A stretch of 30,300 bases of DNA from a bacterium UBP6_UBA1196 (GTDB lineage Bacteria; UBP6; UBA1177): the NCBI GenBank assembly GCA_002310035.1, contig DBYC01000045.1:1-30300 (forward strand), written 5' to 3'. Of the stretch, positions 6,814 to 14,370 are shown piece after piece (within the stretch, counting starts at the first letter, position 1; every line of letters begins with the position of its first letter). The notes below the pieces were generated by a model. That model saw only the letters and a program-made list of their open reading frames with translations. It searched no databases and was not told the origin of the DNA. The translations under genes and the position numbers were made by a program.

Positions 6814-8549
6814 TCTTTCTTGAATATATTCGGGTACTTGTCAACCATGCAGCGTTTAAGCGCTTTCAATACTTCTTCCCGGTCTTTCGCAGCAAGCAGG
6901 AGATTCAGGATCTCTTCGCCTTCATGCAGATAACCGCATTTTATGATCTTTTTTATAATCGGGATCGATGCAGGATTCATGCTGAGCGCGTCGATCCCCA
7001 TTGCCAGGAACATCAGCGGCAGATAAGGGTCGCTCGCCATTTCTCCGCAGATATTGACAGGTTTGTTTTTCGCTTTCGCGACAGTCACGATATGGTTTAT
7101 CACCCTTATTACAGCAGGGTGATAGTATGAAAAATAGTCGGAAGAAAACTGGTCTTTCCTTTCGACGGCCATGAGATACTGGATCAGATCGTTTGTTCCG
7201 ATGCTGAAGAAATCGACCTCGTCCGCGATTTTTTCGATTATGAAGACCGATGCCGGAACTTCTATCATCGCGCCGATCTTTATGCTCTTCAGATTTTCTG
7301 AAAGCCCCATTTCAGCCGCTGTTTTAAAGAGGATTTCCTTGAAGCCGTCGACTTCGTGCGTCGTGCTGACAAAGGGAAGAAGAATATTGAGGTTGCCGAG
7401 TTTCGCTGCTCTGACTAGAGCGCGGATCTGCGGAACGAACACGTCGGGGCGCCCTTTGCAGAGCCTGATCCCGCGCATTCCCATGAAACCTTTCGTCACG
7501 ATCGCGCCGCTTTTGTCCTCGCCGAAATCGAAGATCCTTATCGTCGCACGAAGCGGCAGCGCGCGGTGCAGGACCTGATAGTAAACATCGTAGTTGGTTT
7601 CTTCGGTCGGGATTTCGCCGTCTTTCGAAAACATAAGTTCCGTTCTGAAAAGGCCTATGAACTCGCCGCCGTATTTTTTGACGAAATCGACTTCGCCTAT
7701 CTGGTCGATGTTCCCGCCGACTTTCAGTTGGTGGGCGTCTCTTGAAACAGACGGAGTTTCGATATTTTCAAGAAAGCGTGCAAAGTAGCTTTTGAACTCT
7801 TCCGCCTTGCGAAGAGCCGTCGTTATTTCATCTTTTGTCGGGCGGAGAACGACTTTCCCTTTGAAGCCGTTCACGATCAGCATATCGCCGTAGTCAAGCA
7901 GGTGGATGAGGTCGGGAACGCCCATCACGGCAGGGATTTCAAGCGAACGCAGCACCATCGTGAGATGGCTGACACCGCCAGGAGATTCGAGGACTATCCC
8001 GCGGACATGTTTATTCTGCGAAATCGTGTGGAGCTCGTCAACAGTCAGATTTTTGGCGCAGACGATAAAATCATCCTGAGGCAGTTTATTCAGAACCGAG
8101 TGCGAACCGCCTGTAAGTTCCGAAATCAGCTTGTCGCGGATAACTTCCCAGTCGGCGATCTTCGCCTTCACGTAATAGTCTGTCGTGTTCTGGTCAAGAA
8201 CGGAAATCAGTTTGTCGAAAACACCCAGGACTGCCCATTCCGCGTTGATCTTACTCTCCGAAATCATGTTTTTGACCATTTCGGAAAGGGTGAGATCGGT
8301 GAGCATCATCTTGTGCGCTTCAAGAATAGAGGCGGTTTCCGAACCTATATTTTTCTGCGAAAGAATGGTGTCGAGTTCCGCTTCGGCGTTTTTTACTGCC
8401 AGGTCGAAACGGCTGATTTCACCAGGGATTTCATCTTCGTTTCTGTCGAGGTGAGGGATTTTTGAATATTTGCGGTCAATGAAGAAAAGTTTGCCGGCAC
8501 CTATTCCGCCGCAGACTTTTTCGCCCTGGAGTTCAAGCCTTTCGCGCAA
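6801..8549 (-). CDS. ptsI: PTS enzyme I (phosphoenolpyruvate-protein phosphotransferase)
   Basis: Cytoplasmic enzyme that takes phosphate from PEP and passes it to HPr. The 582 residues match the usual ~575. The HPr-binding and phospho-His domains hold the active His195 in GGVSHLTMVLRSLEIPAV (the family usually has TSHTAI, so the flanks are variant). The PEP-binding barrel has GLFRTELMF, the IGTNDLIQYLMAVER segment and the catalytic NICGEMASD. There is no N-terminal GAF domain, so it is not a classical EI-Ntr. The start is TTG at 8547-8549, directly abutting the TAA of ptsH, with GGAGAGG inside the last ptsH codons as RBS; coupled translation is likely. No EIIB/EIIC gene lies nearby. Confidence 0.95.
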   Translation of the reverse strand: MRERLELQGEKVCGGIGAGKLFFIDRKYSKIPHLDRNEDEIPGEISRFDLAVKNAEAELDTILSQKNIGSETASILEAHKMMLTDLTLSEMVKNMISESKINAEWAVLGVFDKLISVLDQNTTDYYVKAKIADWEVIRDKLISELTGGSHSVLNKLPQDDFIVCAKNLTVDELHTISQNKHVRGIVLESPGGVSHLTMVLRSLEIPAVMGVPDLIHLLDYGDMLIVNGFKGKVVLRPTKDEITTALRKAEEFKSYFARFLENIETPSVSRDAHQLKVGGNIDQIGEVDFVKKYGGEFIGLFRTELMFSKDGEIPTEETNYDVYYQVLHRALPLRATIRIFDFGEDKSGAIVTKGFMGMRGIRLCKGRPDVFVPQIRALVRAAKLGNLNILLPFVSTTHEVDGFKEILFKTAAEMGLSENLKSIKIGAMIEVPASVFIIEKIADEVDFFSIGTNDLIQYLMAVERKDQFSSDYFSYYHPAVIRVINHIVTVAKAKNKPVNICGEMASDPYLPLMFLAMGIDALSMNPASIPIIKKIIKCGYLHEGEEILNLLLAAKDREEVLKALKRCMVDKYPNIFKKEWNY

Positions 8550-8816
8550 TTATTCCTCTCCGAATCTGTTGTTGACAAGCTCTGTCAGAGCGGCAAGACA
8601 CTCTTCCTCTCCCTCGCCGTTAGTGCGGAGCGTCAAGGTCGCACCGAGCGGAGCTGCAAGCATGAGGATCCCCATTATGCTTTTCGCGTTGACATTTATG
8701 CCGTCCTTTTCCATTTCTACGCCGCATTTAAATTTTTCAGCGGTCTTGACGAAAAGACTTGCGGCGCGGGCATGCATTCCGAGTTTGTTTTTTATAGTGA
8801 TTTCAGCTTCTTTCAT
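8550..8816 (-). CDS. ptsH: Phosphocarrier protein HPr
   Basis: Small PTS carrier, 88 residues as expected. His15 in NKLGMHARAA accepts phosphate from EI. Ser46 in NAKSIMGILMLA matches the regulatory site used by HPr kinase/phosphorylase, whose gene is two positions upstream, so both the catalytic and the regulatory site are kept. The start ATG overlaps the EIIA stop in an ATGA junction, and ptsI follows with no gap. Inference: HPr here links PEP and ATP status to regulation rather than only to sugar uptake. Confidence 0.96.
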   Translation of the reverse strand: MKEAEITIKNKLGMHARAASLFVKTAEKFKCGVEMEKDGINVNAKSIMGILMLAAPLGATLTLRTNGEGEEECLAALTELVNNRFGEE

Positions 8817-9241
8817 TTTGATTCTCTTTTTTTGAGCAGTTGTTTTGCACCGGTTATATTCTGTCTCGCGCTGCGGATTATCCCGTCGACCATTGTTTCG
8901 AGATCAGTTTCGTCGTCACGGTGTTCAAGGCTGTACATCACCATCGAAAGGTTTACGCCGGAAATTACATCGACGCCCTCTTTTTTTGCAAGCGAAAGGG
9001 CGATGTTCGAAGGGCTTCCGCCGAAAAGATCGACAAGAATTATAACTTTTTTCCCTTTTTCAAGGAAGGAGTCGATCGTTTTTTCCAGATTCGCCTTCAT
9101 TCCGTCAAGTTCCATAGCCATCGAAAACTCTATCGAAAAAAACGCCGTTCTGTCAGCCACATCGATATCCATTATGCGCGAAGCTATGTCGAGAAGCGTT
9201 TTTCCTAGCTCGCCGTGCGTGATAAAAACAAAAGAATACAT
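8813..9241 (-). CDS. PTS EIIA component, mannose (EIIA-Man) family
   Basis: A 142-residue single-domain EIIA of the mannose/PtsA type. The N-terminus MYSFVFITHGELGKTLL carries the phospho-accepting His9 in the THG motif; VDLFGGSPSNIAL is the second family hallmark. It accepts phosphate from HPr. No EIIB/C/D permease is in the window, so an orphan regulatory EIIA is the best reading, as known in deltaproteobacterial and alphaproteobacterial HPr-kinase clusters. GGGG lies upstream of the ATG; the hprK stop is 2 bp before the start. Confidence 0.92.
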   Translation of the reverse strand: MYSFVFITHGELGKTLLDIASRIMDIDVADRTAFFSIEFSMAMELDGMKANLEKTIDSFLEKGKKVIILVDLFGGSPSNIALSLAKKEGVDVISGVNLSMVMYSLEHRDDETDLETMVDGIIRSARQNITGAKQLLKKRESK

Positions 9242-9243
9242 GA

Positions 9244-10200
9244 TTATTTCCCCATCAGTCCTTTAAGTTTGTCGTCAAGCCGTTTTTCCATTTCCTGCGC
9301 CGCGAAAAATCCCATTTTTTTGAGGAGGTAATCGCGTGCTATGGCTTCCATGAGCGAACTCAGGTTCGAACCGTTGCGCACAGGAATGATGTAATATGCC
9401 TTTTTTATTCCCAGAATTTCGTAGTAGTTTACTTTGTCGCCGACCCGCTCGTAGTCGAAATTGTGGATGTCGTCCCACGAAACGAGGCGGACAACGCAGT
9501 CGATCTCCTTTTCCGAAGCGACCGAAGTGATCCCGAACATCTGCTGCAGATCGACGAGACCGATACCGCGGATTTCGATGAAGTTGCGCCCGATTTCGTT
9601 GCAGCTGCCGATGAGCCTGCCGGGAAGAAGCCTCTTTATTTCGACAAAGTCGTCGGCGATAAGCTTGTGACCGCGCATGACAAGATCAAGACTCGTCTCG
9701 CTTTTTCCTACTCCGCTTTCACCCATGATCAGCATTCCGACACCGAGGACATCGATGAGCTGCGCGTGGAGCGAAACGGTCGGGGCGAGAGCAGTGTTGA
9801 GAATATCGCGGATGTAGTCTGTGAAAACACTTGAAATCATCGTCGTAGACATCAGCGGAACATTGTATTTTTTCGCTGTTTCCTTGAAGTAATCAGTCGG
9901 CTTTTCTGGATAGGTGAAAATTACAAGTGTCGGTTTTTCTTTAAGAAAAGTCTCTGTTTTGCGAAGCTGTTCCTCCATCGGGAGAGTCCGCAGGTAGTCG
10001 CTTTCGCTTTTTCCGAAAAGCTGGATCCTGTTTTTGTAGAGATGATCCGTGAATCCAGCGATCGAAAGCCCGACGACCTGGACCTTGCTTTCAGTCAGTT
10101 CGACTTTTTTCATCTCCTCTTCGCTCATGTTTTCAAGCGAAAGTTCAAGCTGAGTATCTTTCAGCAGGTCGTAAAGAGTGTAGGAAACCGGTTTAGGCAT
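9244..10200 (-). CDS. hprK: HPr kinase/phosphorylase
   Basis: Bifunctional sensor enzyme that phosphorylates HPr at Ser46 with ATP and reverses this with inorganic phosphate. The 318 residues match the family. The N-terminal domain (~1-130) is less conserved. The catalytic domain has His145 (SLHAQLID; the family usually has HG), Walker A GESGVGKSET (160-169), GHKLIADDFVEI, and the signature IEIRGIGLVDL. The C-terminal helix is typical. It lies 16 bp after pheS; no clear Shine-Dalgarno is seen, so coupling to pheS is possible. RapZ (YvcJ), often adjacent in proteobacterial clusters, is absent here. Confidence 0.95.
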   Translation of the reverse strand: MPKPVSYTLYDLLKDTQLELSLENMSEEEMKKVELTESKVQVVGLSIAGFTDHLYKNRIQLFGKSESDYLRTLPMEEQLRKTETFLKEKPTLVIFTYPEKPTDYFKETAKKYNVPLMSTTMISSVFTDYIRDILNTALAPTVSLHAQLIDVLGVGMLIMGESGVGKSETSLDLVMRGHKLIADDFVEIKRLLPGRLIGSCNEIGRNFIEIRGIGLVDLQQMFGITSVASEKEIDCVVRLVSWDDIHNFDYERVGDKVNYYEILGIKKAYYIIPVRNGSNLSSLMEAIARDYLLKKMGFFAAQEMEKRLDDKLKGLMGK

Positions 10201-10216
10201 GGTAAAAAAATTTCAG

Positions 10217-11236
10217 TTAGAATTGTTTAAGGAAACGCAGATCTCCGGCGTGGAAATGACGGATGTCGTCGATCCCGTATTTCATCATCGTGAGTCTCTC
10301 GATGCCGCCGCCGAACGCAAAACCTGAATAAATCTCAGGGTCTATTCCGCAGTTTCTAAGAACCTGCGGGTGGATCATTCCGCAGCCTAAGTATTCGATC
10401 CAGCCTGTCTGCTTGCAGACGCTGCAACCTTTGCCTTTGCATATCCTGCATTTGAAATCGAGCTCGAAACCCGGTTCGACAAATGGGAAGAACGACGGTC
10501 TGAGCCTGATTTCGACATCTTCGCCGAATATGCTCGAAACGATCTGTTTCAGCGTGAAAATAAGGTGAGCGACGGTGATCCCTTTGTCAACAACGAGTCC
10601 TTCGCACTGGTGGAAAGAGTGCTCGTGGCTTGCATCGACCGCTTCGTTTCTATAAGTTTTGCCCGGGCAGACAAATTTGATGGGCGGCTTTTTAGCAAGC
10701 ATTCCGCGGATCTGGACGGGGGAGGTCTGGCTGCGGAGAAGCTTTCCGTTTTTAAGCCAGAAAGTATCCTGCGAATCACGCGCCGGATGATCTTCCGGAA
10801 TGTTGAGCGCGTTGAAGTTGTAGTATTCGTCTTCCATCTCGGGGCCGTCCAGAATGTCGAAGCCCATCGAAATGAAGAGGTCTTCAAGCTCTTTTTTTAC
10901 GATCGAAAGCGGATGTATCGAACCCTGGACAGGTGTCTCAGGCCAGGAGATGTCGCTCCATTCGTTCGCTACTTTCGCAGCGATCTCGGCTTCTTCGATT
11001 TCTTTTGCCTTTTTCGTGATCGCAGCTTCGAAATCGCTTTTGACATTGTTGATTATCTGGCCGATTTCCTTTCTTGCCTCTGCCTGAAGGTCTTTCATAT
11101 CCTTCATGAGAGCCGTGAATTCGCCTTTTTTTCCGAGAACGGCGACGCGGAGCTGTTCCAGAGCATCCTTCTCTTTGATTTCAGCTATTTTCGTGTTGAA
11201 GCTTTCTTTCAAAGCGAGTATTTTTTCTTTCATCAT
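10217..11236 (-). CDS. pheS: Phenylalanyl-tRNA synthetase alpha subunit
   Basis: Class II aminoacyl-tRNA synthetase subunit that works as an alpha2beta2 enzyme with PheT. An N-terminal coiled-coil region (~1-85) precedes the catalytic core, which has ASHEHSFHQCEGLVVD and the C-terminal GFAFGGGIERLTMMKYGI (class II motif 3). A four-Cys cluster, CRICKGKGCSVC, gives a possible metal site seen in a subset of PheS. The frame is open to a TTG at 11251 with ATGs at 11248, 11236 and 11233; I chose 11236 because a weak GATGG lies 8 bases upstream. The start remains uncertain by up to five codons. pheT does not follow; hprK does. Confidence 0.95.
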   Translation of the reverse strand: MMKEKILALKESFNTKIAEIKEKDALEQLRVAVLGKKGEFTALMKDMKDLQAEARKEIGQIINNVKSDFEAAITKKAKEIEEAEIAAKVANEWSDISWPETPVQGSIHPLSIVKKELEDLFISMGFDILDGPEMEDEYYNFNALNIPEDHPARDSQDTFWLKNGKLLRSQTSPVQIRGMLAKKPPIKFVCPGKTYRNEAVDASHEHSFHQCEGLVVDKGITVAHLIFTLKQIVSSIFGEDVEIRLRPSFFPFVEPGFELDFKCRICKGKGCSVCKQTGWIEYLGCGMIHPQVLRNCGIDPEIYSGFAFGGGIERLTMMKYGIDDIRHFHAGDLRFLKQF

Positions 11237-11293
11237 GACACAAACCATCAAAAATTATTAAAAAAACTGCCGCGTTTTTTCGTACGCGCGGAA

Positions 11294-11321
11294 ATTTTAC
11301 TGATAAATGTTTTTTTTTCAA
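11294..11321 (-). promoter_or_regulatory. Candidate promoter of the pheS-hprK-pts-ftsK operon
   Basis: Minus-strand TTGAAA (11316-11321), 16-bp spacer, TAAAAT (11294-11299), then a GC-rich CCGCGCG discriminator. It lies about 60 bp upstream of pheS. No other good promoter was seen in the operon's very tight junctions, so all seven genes may depend on it. Confidence 0.55.
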
Positions 11322-11418
11322 GATAATTCAGCGCAAAGCAATAATAATGTCCGGTTTGTACAAAGTTGAAATCTCAGCTTCGAACTTATGGATAGCGGCG
11401 CAGACTTTTCTCAATTTA

Positions 11419-11446
11419 TTGAAATTGGATTAATTAAGAGTAAAAT
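11419..11446 (+). promoter_or_regulatory. Candidate promoter of the cstA-like gene with overlapping palindrome
   Basis: TTGAAA (11419-11424), 16-bp spacer, TAAAAT (11441-11446). A perfect inverted repeat, CAATTT-ATTG-AAATTG (11412-11427), overlaps the -35 and could be an operator. The predicted start of transcription is about 8 bp before the GTAGAGACG hairpin. The remainder of the 11252-11510 gap holds the divergent pheS promoter and nothing else I recognise. Confidence 0.5.
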
Positions 11447-11460
11447 CCCACCGTTTTTTT

Positions 11461-11485
11461 GTAGAGACGTTACCTGAAACGTCTT
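11461..11485 (+). repeat. GTAGAGACG-family palindrome in the cstA leader
   Basis: Stem AGACGTT (11465-11471) and AACGTCT (11478-11484) with loop ACCTGA. It matches the first 25 bases of the element at 17585 at 22 positions. No T tract follows, so it is not a simple terminator. It would form a hairpin near the 5' end of the cstA transcript. Confidence 0.75.
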
Positions 11486-11510
11486 AACTGTCATAATAAC
11501 GAGGTGAAAA

Positions 11511-13157
11511 ATGAACAGTATCTACATTCTTGTTTTTTCGCTTTTGTGGGTCGTTGTTGCTTACTTCTGGTACGGTAACAGCGTTATCAAAAAGAAACTT
11601 ATCGACCCTGTCGACGAAAATCCGACTCCTTCGCACGCTCTGAAGGACAACGTCGATTTTTATCCCGCTCCTTCGATCGTCCTTTTCGGACATCACTTCT
11701 CATCTATTGCTGGCGCAGGTCCTATCGTTGGTCCTATCGTCGCGGTAACATGCTTCGGCTGGGGTCCGGCAGCTATCTGGCTCCTTGTCGCAGGTGTTTT
11801 CATCGGTGCGGTCCACGACTATCTGTCGCTTATGATCTCTGTCCGTCATCAGGGAGTCAGCATCCCCGACACGGCTGAAAAATATGTTTCAAAGAAGGCA
11901 AAGTTCCTTTTCCTTGTTTTCGTATGGCTCACAATCGTTCTTGTTATCGCGGTTTTCGGCAATCTTGCGGCTACTTCGATGATCACGAAGCCGGAACTTG
12001 TAATCCCGACTTTCGCGCTTATCCCGCTTGCAATGCTTTTCGGAATCATCAATAAAAACAGATGGCTCCCGCTCTGGGCGAACACGATCATCGCGATCGC
12101 CGGACTTGTTTTCCTTATCTGGCTAGGCTTCCAGTTCCCGATCACGATCGGTTCGAAGGAAACGGCTTATTCGATCTGGTTCACGCTCCTTATGGCTTAT
12201 GGATTTGTCGCTTCGGTTACTCCCGTTTGGATACTTCTCCAGCCGCGTGACTACATTTCAAGCTGGGTACTGATCCTCGGAATATCGCTTGCATTCATCG
12301 GAATTTTCATAGTACATCCCGACATGAACGCTCCGTTCGTAATCGCAGAGACATTCAAGGATTCATCGCAGGGACCGCTTGTTCCTTTCCTTTTCATCGT
12401 AATCGCATGCGGCGCTGTTTCAGGTTTCCACAGCATCATTGCTTCGGGAACGACTTCAAAACAGCTTGACAGAGAAAAAGACGCGATGTTCGTCGGTTTT
12501 GGCGGAATGCTCATGGAAACTGTTATCGGCATAGTATGTGTCATCATCGCGGGTGCTGCGATAAAGTGGGGAACCGGAGAAAACGAGCTCCAGTGGATAT
12601 TCAAAAATTCGGGCGGCGCGCTCGGTGTTTACGGAAACGGCTTCGGCAGGTTGACATCCTTTATTTTCGGCAATGAAGTCGGTGTCGTAATCGGTATCAC
12701 GATCGTCAACGTCTTCATTATGACGACTCTCGACACAAGCGTTCGTCTTGCGAGATTCCTCACGAACGAAATGATCGGCGACAAACTTCCGGCAAAACTT
12801 CAGAACAAGTTCTTCTACACGATAGTTGCAGTCATTCCGGCGTTCCTGCTCGGTATCACCGATTCATGGGCAAGCGTATGGCCTCTTTTCGGCGCTGCGA
12901 ACCAGCTTGTAGCGGCACTCGTTTTCATCATTCTGACCGCTTACTTCTATTCGAAGAACAAACCGATCAGATATACGCTCTGGGCGACGATCTTCATGCT
13001 TGCGATGACGATCTTCGCGCTCTGTTGGATGATCTGGAAATACTTTGTCACGGCTCCCAACTATTTCCTGGGTTCGGTAGCTGTCATCCTTGTTGTTCTT
13101 GCAGTGCTTATGATCATAGAAGGCTGCAAGAAAATCGGTTCTGCTAAAAAAGCATAG
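11511..13157 (+). CDS. cstA: CstA-family carbon starvation/pyruvate or peptide transporter
   Basis: Polytopic inner-membrane protein of 548 residues. The N-terminus contains the CstA hallmark region: HHFSSIAGAGPIVGPIVA, followed by GWGPAAIWLLVAGVFIGAVHDY. Alternating hydrophobic segments, roughly 14-16, run the whole length. CstA proteins are induced on carbon limitation and import pyruvate or peptides; substrate here is not determinable. At 548 residues it is shorter than the ~700-residue E. coli protein and resembles the compact form. The RBS GAGGTG precedes the ATG. A TauE-like permease starts 15 bp later, suggesting co-transcription. A palindromic element lies in its leader. Confidence 0.9.
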   Translation: MNSIYILVFSLLWVVVAYFWYGNSVIKKKLIDPVDENPTPSHALKDNVDFYPAPSIVLFGHHFSSIAGAGPIVGPIVAVTCFGWGPAAIWLLVAGVFIGAVHDYLSLMISVRHQGVSIPDTAEKYVSKKAKFLFLVFVWLTIVLVIAVFGNLAATSMITKPELVIPTFALIPLAMLFGIINKNRWLPLWANTIIAIAGLVFLIWLGFQFPITIGSKETAYSIWFTLLMAYGFVASVTPVWILLQPRDYISSWVLILGISLAFIGIFIVHPDMNAPFVIAETFKDSSQGPLVPFLFIVIACGAVSGFHSIIASGTTSKQLDREKDAMFVGFGGMLMETVIGIVCVIIAGAAIKWGTGENELQWIFKNSGGALGVYGNGFGRLTSFIFGNEVGVVIGITIVNVFIMTTLDTSVRLARFLTNEMIGDKLPAKLQNKFFYTIVAVIPAFLLGITDSWASVWPLFGAANQLVAALVFIILTAYFYSKNKPIRYTLWATIFMLAMTIFALCWMIWKYFVTAPNYFLGSVAVILVVLAVLMIIEGCKKIGSAKKA

Positions 13158-13172
13158 TTTTAAGGAGTTCAA

Positions 13173-13931
13173 ATGTTCACGGCTCAAATCATCATTTACA
13201 TTCTTCTCGGTTTCGCCGCGGAAATGATTGACGGTTCGCTCGGCATGGGTTACGGCGTAAGTTCCAACACTTTTTTGAGGACTGCCGGTGTTCCGAGCGC
13301 TATCTCAAGCGCATGCGTCCATGTTTCGGAGATATTCACGACTCTCGTTTCGGGACTTTCGCATCTCAAAATGAAAAATGTCCACAAAGGGCTCTTTTTC
13401 CGCCTGCTTTTCACTGGTATTCTCGGCGGGATCGTCGGCGCGTATCTCCTTGTCAATTTTGAAAGCAAGGAACTCGATATTGTGATCGATATTTACCTTC
13501 TTATCATGGGCGGTTTTATTTTCTCCAAAATATTCAGAAAACTCGGCAAGCCGCGTGAATACGGCAACTACACGATTCCGCTCGGTTTCGCAGGCGGTTT
13601 TACCGATGCCATGGGCGGCGGCGGCTGGGGCCCTGTCGTAACAAGCACGCTTCTGGCTTCAGGTCACGATGCACGCAGAACGATCGGCACGGTCAATACG
13701 GCTGAGTTTTTCGTGACGATCGCCGAAACCACGACTTTTGTAGCGATGATCGGTGACTTCAAAAACTATACGCAGATTATCGTCGGTCTCATCATCGGCG
13801 GAATGATAGCCGCTCCTCTGGGCGCATATCTCTGCAAAAAGATCCCAGTCAAGCTAATGCTCGGACTTGTCGGAGTTCTCGTAGTAATTCTCAACACTTA
13901 TAAACTCGTTAAACACTTGGGCGCTCTGTAG
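13173..13931 (+). CDS. TauE/SafE (DUF81) family membrane permease
   Basis: 252-residue membrane protein with about seven or eight hydrophobic segments. Family features include an N-terminal GxxAEMIDGSLGMGYG and the repeat-equivalent GFAGGFTDAMGGGGWGPVV, the internal duplication typical of TauE/SafE. Members export or import sulfite, sulfoacetate or other small organosulfur or carboxylate anions; the substrate here is unknown. The RBS AAGGAG lies before the ATG and the gene follows cstA by 15 bp. Its last 23 bp overlap the end of the convergent XRE regulator gene. Confidence 0.88.
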   Translation: MFTAQIIIYILLGFAAEMIDGSLGMGYGVSSNTFLRTAGVPSAISSACVHVSEIFTTLVSGLSHLKMKNVHKGLFFRLLFTGILGGIVGAYLLVNFESKELDIVIDIYLLIMGGFIFSKIFRKLGKPREYGNYTIPLGFAGGFTDAMGGGGWGPVVTSTLLASGHDARRTIGTVNTAEFFVTIAETTTFVAMIGDFKNYTQIIVGLIIGGMIAAPLGAYLCKKIPVKLMLGLVGVLVVILNTYKLVKHLGAL

Positions 13932-14172
13932 GCCGCAGGCGCTTGCCGTCATTAAAATCGTTCGACTCAAAATCAAACAAATCCTTTAACGGAAGCGACA
14001 AAGCGAAAGATATTTTTTCTATTGCGTCGATTGAAATATTGCGTTTCCCGCATTCGACAGTACTGATATATTCGCGACCTAAACCAGATTTGAAAGCCAA
14101 GTCGTTCTGCGTCATTCCCTGTTGTTTCCGAAGAAAGAAAATCCGTTTTCCAAGTTGCACACGCGCGTTCAT
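13909..14172 (-). CDS. XRE-family helix-turn-helix regulator
   Basis: Small DNA-binding protein. From the chosen ATG at 14172 it has 87 residues: helix-turn-helix at ~5-58 with KQQGMTQNDLAFKSGLGREYISTVECGKRNIS, followed by a short basic tail. It resembles Cro/C1 or restriction-controller-type regulators. The frame is open upstream to an ATG at 14217, but that 15-residue extension is hydrophobic and unlike the family, so the shorter form is preferred; neither start has a strong RBS. The gene end overlaps the TauE-like gene by 23 bp tail to tail. Repeats at 14231-14281 upstream may be its operators. Target genes are unknown; the divergent lipoprotein gene at 14371 is a candidate. Confidence 0.85.
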   Translation of the reverse strand: MNARVQLGKRIFFLRKQQGMTQNDLAFKSGLGREYISTVECGKRNISIDAIEKISFALSLPLKDLFDFESNDFNDGKRLRPTERPSV

Positions 14173-14230
14173 ATCCGTAACAAAACAAAAAACAGCAACA
14201 TTAACAATCATAACCAAAAAATATTCTTCG

Positions 14231-14281
14231 TATGTATCTGTTAATACACATTTTTGTGGCTATATGTGGCCTTTGATACAC
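14231..14281 (+). promoter_or_regulatory. Candidate operator cluster between XRE gene and lipoprotein gene
   Basis: TGTAT-CTGTTA-ATACA (14233-14248) is a perfect 5-bp inverted repeat with a 6-bp spacer, extending imperfectly to 7-bp arms. TGTGGC-TATA-TGTGGC (14255-14270) is a direct repeat with a 10-bp period. GATACAC (14275-14281) echoes ATACAC at 14244-14249. The placement between divergent starts suits XRE binding; this is inference. Confidence 0.4.
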
Positions 14282-14287
14282 TTTTTC

Positions 14288-14315
14288 TTGATTTTTGTAT
14301 TCTTTAATATACAAT
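14288..14315 (+). promoter_or_regulatory. Candidate promoter of Gly/Asn-repeat lipoprotein
   Basis: TTGATT (14288-14293), 16-bp spacer, TACAAT (14310-14315), 55 bp before the ATG at 14371. It directly adjoins the repeat cluster at 14231-14281, so regulation by the divergent XRE protein is possible. Confidence 0.45.
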
Positions 14316-14370
14316 GACTTTGTTTGTGAGCCTTGAAGGTTTTTATTGCTTAGATTTTAAGGAGAAAAAA

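Noticed and set aside
11461..11485. Rho-independent terminator or attenuator before cstA
   Set aside because: There is no T tract after the hairpin, and the same sequence occurs inside a coding gene as a repeat element.
11252..11510. Possible tRNA or small RNA gene in the pheS-cstA gap
   Set aside because: No cloverleaf or conserved RNA motif was seen; promoters and the palindrome account for the visible structure.
14173..14217. Longer start of the XRE regulator at 14217
   Set aside because: The added residues are hydrophobic, unlike this family, with no RBS; the ATG at 14172 fits HTH proteins better.
14314..14370. Upstream start of the Cys-rich lipoprotein at 14314
   Set aside because: It overlaps the predicted -10 box and places non-signal residues before the MKK signal; GGAG at 14361 marks 14371.
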